From Bacillota bacterium (GTDB lineage: Bacteria > Bacillota > Sulfobacillia > JAJYWN01 > JAJZPE01): DNA of 64,000 nucleotides. The stretch lies in assembly GCA_021787335.1 (NCBI GenBank), contig JAJYMC010000019.1, forward strand, positions 60,861 to 124,860. The letters run 5' to 3'. The notes beneath the pieces are model-generated. The model saw only the letters and a program-made list of their open reading frames with translations, searched no databases and was not told the origin of the DNA. A program made the translations under genes and the position numbers. Below are positions 60,005-64,000 of this stretch, piece by piece. Within the stretch, counting starts at the first letter, position 1, and every line of letters starts with the position of its first letter.

Positions 60005-62107
60005 ATGGCCACCAGAGAACTCTACTGGAACATCGCCGGGCACGTCTTCATGTACGCCTTCGTGGTCGTCTTCATCGCCATCTTCGCGTACGGCGTGTAT
60101 CGCCGCTACCGGATGTGGCGCGTCGGCCGGCCCGACGAGCGTTTCCGGGACTTCTGGCGCTGGCGGACGCTCTGGCAGCGCAAGAAGACCGTCCTCGTCG
60201 ACGGCCTGGCCCAGGTACGCTTCTTCCGCGACGCCTACCCCGGGATCATGCACTTCGCCATGTTCTGGGGCTTCATCGTCCTGTTCGCCGGGACGGTGGT
60301 CGTCGCCGGCCAGGCCGACCTGGGCATCCGCATGCTTTTCGGGACCTTCTACCTCATCTTTTCAATCACCCTGGACCTCTTCGGCGTCCTGGCCATCATC
60401 GGCATCCTGATGGCCATCTGGCGGCGTTACGTGACCCGGCCGTCGCGCCTCGATAACAACTGGGACGACGCCGTCATCCTGTGGGGCCTCCTGGCCGTCC
60501 TCATCACCGGCTACCTCCTCCAGGGCCTTCGCATCGCGGCCACCAATGATCCGTGGGTGGCCTGGGAGCCGGTCGGGAACCTGGTCGCCCGGCTGATGCT
60601 GGCCGCCGGGGCCACGATCGGCGGGATGGAGCTGTGGCACCGCATCTTCTGGTGGTTCCACATGTTCGCCGGCGCCGGCTTCGTCGCCTACCTGCCCTAC
60701 TCGAAGCTCTTCCACATGTTCGCCTCGCCGGCGAACCAGTTCTTGCGGACCCTCGGGCCGGCCGGCGTCCTCTCCAAGGTGGACATCGAGAACTCGGAGA
60801 GCTTCGGCGTCTCCAAGGTCGAGGAGTTCACCTGGAAGCAGCTCTTCGAGACCGACGCCTGCACGCGCTGCGGGCGTTGCCAGGACTACTGCCCGGCCAA
60901 CCTGAGCGGCAAGCACCTCTCGCCGAAGGCCCTCATCCAGGACCTGAAGACACACCTGTGGGAGGTCGGGCCGGCGCTGGTCAGGCGGCCCCAGACCGGA
61001 GCGGCCGCCGAAGCCGCGGCGACCGCCACTAAAGCGACGCCGTGCAAGGCGATGGTCGGCGAGGTCTTCAAGGACGACGACATCTGGGCCTGCACGACCT
61101 GCCGCGCCTGCGACGAGCAGTGCCCGGTCTACGTCGAGCACGTCGACATGATTGTCGATATGCGCCGGTACCTTGCGCTGATGGAGATGCGTTTCCCGCC
61201 CGAGGTGGACCGCGCCTTCCGGAACATCCAGAACCAGTCCAACCCGTGGGGCCTGGGGGCCGGGTACCGCGCCGACTGGGCGGCCGACCTCGGGGTCAAG
61301 AAGCTGTCCGACGGCGAGCCGGTCGACGTCCTGTACTGGGTCGGCTGCGCGGGCGCCTACGACGACCGGAACAAGAAGGTCGCCACGGCCTTCGTCAAGG
61401 TCCTCCAGGCGGCCGGGGTCAACTTCGGCATCCTCGGGACCGAGGAGAAGTGCTGCGGCGACACGGCCCGGCGGCTCGGCAACGAGTACCTCTTCCAGAT
61501 GCTCGCCCAGGAGAACGTCGAGGTCATCAAGGGGCACGGGGTCAAGAAGGTCGTCACGACCTGCCCCCACTGCTTTAATACGTTGAAGAATGAGTACCCG
61601 CAGTTCGGCGCGGACTTCGAGGTCGTCCACCACAGCGAGTTCATCGCCCAACTCCTGGCCCAGGGGAAGCTGGACCTGAACGGTCAGGGCGGACAGGCGG
61701 CGGACGGCCCCGGAGCGGCGGACGGTCAGGGCAAACTCAGCGGGACGGTCACCTATCACGACTCGTGCTACCTTGGCCGATACAACGACGTCTACGCCCA
61801 ACCGCGCGAGATCGTCAAGGGCGCGCTGGCGGACGGCGGGAAGTTCGTCGAGATGGACCGCAACCACGGCAAGAGCTTCTGCTGCGGCGCCGGCGGCGGG
61901 CGGATGTGGCTCGAGGAGTCGCACGGCAAGCGGATCAACGAGATGCGGGTCGATCAGGCCGTCGAGACCAAGGCCGAGACCGTGGTCACCGCCTGCCCGT
62001 TCTGCATGACCATGTTCACCGACGGCGTCAAGGCCAAGGAGCTGACCGAGAAGGTCAAGCTGATGGACCTGGCGGAGGTCGTGGCGGGAAGACTGAAGGC
62101 CGAGTAG
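60005..62107 (+). CDS. ETF-linked membrane heme-b/FeS oxidoreductase (EMO type)
   Basis: The 700-residue protein starts with a NarI-like cytochrome-b membrane domain (about residues 1-235; helices VFMYAFVVVFIAIFAYGV, IMHFAMFWGFIVLFAGTV, DDAVILWGLLAVLITGYL, with paired histidines). Two [4Fe-4S] motifs follow (CTRCGRCQDYCP, CTTCRACDEQCP), then two CCG domains as in HdrD/GlcF (KCCGDTARRLG with CPHC, FCCGAGGGRMW with CPFC). Such proteins link reduced ETF to menaquinone in syntrophs and metal reducers. A Gly/Ala/Asp-rich insert interrupts the CCG region. ATG 60005 follows AAGGGGG. Its place beside fixABCX supports the role. Confidence 0.9.
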   Translation: MATRELYWNIAGHVFMYAFVVVFIAIFAYGVYRRYRMWRVGRPDERFRDFWRWRTLWQRKKTVLVDGLAQVRFFRDAYPGIMHFAMFWGFIVLFAGTVVVAGQADLGIRMLFGTFYLIFSITLDLFGVLAIIGILMAIWRRYVTRPSRLDNNWDDAVILWGLLAVLITGYLLQGLRIAATNDPWVAWEPVGNLVARLMLAAGATIGGMELWHRIFWWFHMFAGAGFVAYLPYSKLFHMFASPANQFLRTLGPAGVLSKVDIENSESFGVSKVEEFTWKQLFETDACTRCGRCQDYCPANLSGKHLSPKALIQDLKTHLWEVGPALVRRPQTGAAAEAAATATKATPCKAMVGEVFKDDDIWACTTCRACDEQCPVYVEHVDMIVDMRRYLALMEMRFPPEVDRAFRNIQNQSNPWGLGAGYRADWAADLGVKKLSDGEPVDVLYWVGCAGAYDDRNKKVATAFVKVLQAAGVNFGILGTEEKCCGDTARRLGNEYLFQMLAQENVEVIKGHGVKKVVTTCPHCFNTLKNEYPQFGADFEVVHHSEFIAQLLAQGKLDLNGQGGQAADGPGAADGQGKLSGTVTYHDSCYLGRYNDVYAQPREIVKGALADGGKFVEMDRNHGKSFCCGAGGGRMWLEESHGKRINEMRVDQAVETKAETVVTACPFCMTMFTDGVKAKELTEKVKLMDLAEVVAGRLKAE

Positions 62108-62182
62108 CGCATCACCAGGAGCAGAATCGGGGCGCCCGCGGCCCCCGGCAGAGCGGGGCTCTGTGAAAAAGCAATCTAATAG

Positions 62183-62221
62183 AAAAGTTGGGGGGCGGAC
62201 GATATCCGCCCCCCAACTTTT
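62183..62221. terminator. Very strong bidirectional terminator
   Basis: A 17-bp perfect stem, AAAAGTTGGGGGGCGGA (62183-62199) with its complement (62205-62221), loop CGATA, T-tails on both strands; between convergent genes. Confidence 0.92.
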
Positions 62222-62237
62222 TGCTCCGGGCCCTCGC

Positions 62238-63473
62238 CTACCCCGATCGCACTCTCCCCTTCCTCAACTCGCGGATGACGGCGATGGCGAAGACCCCGAT
62301 CACGATGACCACGGTCGTCATTGTCAGCACGCGTCGCACCGTGCGCTCGGTCTTGGACGGGAGGGCGGCCATTCGCTCTAGGAGTGTCGGGGCGAAGCTT
62401 TCGAAGTCCGGGTAAACATCGCGATTCACACGATATTCCCGGAGCAGCTTGACAACGTCCCGTATCAGGTAGAACCCGGATGCCTCTTCGTTCATGATAA
62501 GCAGTTGTTCTGGTATGTCAGGATAGAGATCCCTCGCCGCAACGACGCCCACCGCTCTGAGAACTTGCTCGTTGGTGAAGCTCTCCACGCTTCTATAGCC
62601 GATCGTCGCAACGACCTGGGCTACCGGCCGGTAAAGGTGCTCCAGGGAAGCGACTTCCTTTGGATATCTCCCCAGCGCTCCGTTGACGAAGTAGTGCCCC
62701 CATTCGTGTAGCGCCAGTCCCTCGAGCTCCATCGCTTCTGGGAATTGCGGCTCGTTGTCGCTTTGACCTGTCTCAGGAAAGATCGCATACATGATTGGAC
62801 CCCTCGAGTCGCTGATGATGGCCCCGGAGCCACCGACGTTTGGGTTAAACTGTGAGGGGACGAGGATGACGCGATACCCGCTGGGCCCCGGGCCGAAGAA
62901 TCCCTCGAGCCACTCCACGACTCGGTCGCCGTCGAACGCGGCAGCGGCTATCCACTTCGGGAACCGCTCCCGCCATTCGGCGATGAAGTCCAAGAAGTGG
63001 GATTGCTCCGCCAGATCCCTGAGGGCTAGCCTGAACTGTTCGAGCTTCTCCTTCCCCCCGGCGGATTCGACCAGAGCGTCGTCGTATTCGTACTTGAGCT
63101 CAAGGTCCGGAAGCGGTCCGAGGTGGCAGATAAAGGCCCCCGGTTTATCGTAGACAAAGCTGCCCCTGGTCAGTTCCTCTGCGATCTTGACAGCTTGGTG
63201 TTCCTTGTATGGAGCCAGGAAGTCTCTGAGGGCCCGGAAGTACTCGTTGCCCTGACCGGATGGTCCGTGGGCGGTTCCCCAGCTCGTCTGGCTCAGGACT
63301 CCGGCCAAGAGCTCCATCTCCGGACGAATCTCGATGGTGAACCGTTGGCCCTCCGCCGGAAGAGGCGACGGGGGAGAAGCCGCAGAGGCTACTGGCCCGG
63401 GCGGGATCTCCAGGCCCATCGACATCGACGCCAAGAGAACAACGACGAGGCTGATTATCCCCCTAATCCGCAT
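62238..63473 (-). CDS. Secreted/membrane-anchored DUF4932-like putative zinc peptidase
   Basis: A signal peptide or anchor (IISLVVVLLASMSMGLEIPPG) leads to a domain like DUF4932 (FTIEIRPEMELLAGVLSQTS). The zincin motif is seen in LALHEWGHYFVNGAL, with a Glu in NEPQFPEAMELEG upstream. A C-terminal transmembrane helix (LTMTTVVIVIGVFAIAVI) and basic tail would anchor it. It may be a metallopeptidase outside the membrane, but the substrate is unknown. ATG 63473 has GGGGGAGGG upstream. Base composition is a little less GC-rich than neighbours, so transfer is possible. Confidence 0.65.
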   Translation of the reverse strand: MRIRGIISLVVVLLASMSMGLEIPPGPVASAASPPSPLPAEGQRFTIEIRPEMELLAGVLSQTSWGTAHGPSGQGNEYFRALRDFLAPYKEHQAVKIAEELTRGSFVYDKPGAFICHLGPLPDLELKYEYDDALVESAGGKEKLEQFRLALRDLAEQSHFLDFIAEWRERFPKWIAAAAFDGDRVVEWLEGFFGPGPSGYRVILVPSQFNPNVGGSGAIISDSRGPIMYAIFPETGQSDNEPQFPEAMELEGLALHEWGHYFVNGALGRYPKEVASLEHLYRPVAQVVATIGYRSVESFTNEQVLRAVGVVAARDLYPDIPEQLLIMNEEASGFYLIRDVVKLLREYRVNRDVYPDFESFAPTLLERMAALPSKTERTVRRVLTMTTVVIVIGVFAIAVIRELRKGRVRSG

Positions 63474-63567
63474 CGCCCTCCCCCTTAGTCGCCACGACCT
63501 TTGATCGAACCAGTCCAGCCCCGCCTCCCCGGCACGCCCCAAGGCTGTGCTTTGGTCCCGATGGGCA

Positions 63568-64000
63568 ATGACTATCGTCTGGCTGGCCCGTGACGCGATG
63601 GATCACAACCGCACCTTTGAGGAGTTCCTCCTGGCCCTCGTCGAGCAAGAGGTCCAGCAGCGGGACAGCAACATGATGCGGGAACGGGTGCGACGGGCCG
63701 GCTTCCCGGAGGTGAAGACCCTTGACACGTTTGATTTCACGGCCATCCCTTCGCTGAACAAGCCCAAAGTGCTGGCCCTCGGCCAGGGCGAGTTCATCAG
63801 CCATAAGGAGAACGTCCTCCTGATCGGCAATCCCGGCACCGGCAAGACCCATATCGCCACCGCTCTCGGGGTGCAGGCCTGCCGGGCCGGCCGCCGGGTC
63901 CGCTTCTGGAGGACTTCGACCCTGGTGAACGAGATAATCGCGGCCCAGCAGGAGTACCGGCTGGGCCGGTTCGAGAAGGCCTTTCAGCGGGCGGATCTCG
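63568..64000 (+). CDS. IstB-like ATP-binding helper of an IS21-family element (partial)
   Basis: The Walker A NVLLIGNPGTGKTHIATAL, preceded by FEEFLLALVEQEVQQRD and LDTFDFTAIPSLNK, is that of IstB. The family's N-terminal 25-30 residues are missing: similarity starts at LARDAMDHNRT, with only a few unrelated residues from ATG 63568. The 3' end runs off the window. No istA precedes it within the window, so this is a 5'-truncated remnant, or the junction is artificial. ATG 63598 is an alternative start. Confidence 0.7.
   Translation, partial: MTIVWLARDAMDHNRTFEEFLLALVEQEVQQRDSNMMRERVRRAGFPEVKTLDTFDFTAIPSLNKPKVLALGQGEFISHKENVLLIGNPGTGKTHIATALGVQACRAGRRVRFWRTSTLVNEIIAAQQEYRLGRFEKAFQRADL

Noticed and set aside
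1..64000. tRNA, rRNA, riboswitch or replication origin
   Set aside because: Nothing with a recognisable cloverleaf, rRNA sequence, cobalamin or T-box signature, or DnaA-box cluster was seen; no computed covariance search was possible.

Overview
The window looks like a chromosomal segment of a high-GC, strictly anaerobic Gram-positive-type bacterium (Bacillota; acetogen or relative of the Moorella/Peptococcaceae type). This rests on the complete carbonyl (western) half of the Wood-Ljungdahl pathway in Moorella-like gene order, on Shine-Dalgarno sequences of the GGAGG type before nearly every gene, and on sigma-A-type promoters, near-consensus LexA (SOS) and ARG boxes, and lipoproteins. The assignment is inferred from gene content; there is no rRNA or other phylogenetic marker in the window.

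Left third (1-24 kb, mixed functions): a TrmB-type regulator, CocE-like hydrolase and bifunctional glutamate formimidoyltransferase/cyclodeaminase (60-4052, +); a TolB-like lipoprotein; the arginine operon argC-argA(GNAT)-argB-argD (9783 to 5895, -) under a promoter overlapped by paired ARG boxes; a small unknown gene; a two-domain GNAT; a B12-binding radical SAM protein; remnants of a polar amino-acid ABC transporter ending at an abrupt junction near 14.83 kb; a tandem-TPM protein with a frameshifted membrane partner; a flavodoxin-fold reductase; then a GCDH-like acyl-CoA dehydrogenase with 4-hydroxybutyryl-CoA dehydratase (4-aminobutyrate/succinate-type metabolism) and a second lipoprotein.

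22.6-33.8 kb (accessory): a tnpB-only IS200/IS605-type element (about 22701-24138) that appears to sit inside a small ORF driven by a LexA-box promoter; a truncated glycyl-radical-enzyme activase; a tungsten-type aldehyde:ferredoxin oxidoreductase with its four-cluster ferredoxin; a triple peptidoglycan-binding-repeat protein; a nitrilase; a GAF/SHOCT pair; an M20 amidohydrolase; a VapBC-like toxin-antitoxin pair; a DinB protein.

33.8-54.2 kb (core): one 20-kb minus-strand operon from a clear promoter (54122-54151) to a terminator (33809-33837): DUF3786, cooC, acsA, acsB, acsC, acsV, a second cooC, acsD, acsE, hdrC, hdrB, a 1508-residue hdrA, mvhD, metV, metF. It encodes CO dehydrogenase/acetyl-CoA synthase, the corrinoid protein with its methyltransferase and reactivator, and a MetFV-HdrABC-MvhD methylene-tetrahydrofolate reductase complex. 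The HdrA is the standout: two HdrA units in one chain with a GltD/NfnB-like NAD(P)H-type flavoprotein embedded in the first.

54.4-62.1 kb: fixABCX (electron-bifurcating-type ETF) on the minus strand and, on the plus strand, a membrane heme-b/FeS oxidoreductase of the EMO type that would link ETF to the quinone pool. Between them lie an ECF sigma factor and a translationally coupled membrane-anchored M23 peptidase. The window ends with a DUF4932-like zinc-peptidase-motif protein and a 5'-truncated IstB ATPase. Several genes end at abrupt non-homologous junctions (14.83, 24.45, 63.57 kb) or carry single-base lesions (17.29, 21.00 kb); these are either real genome decay or assembly errors.
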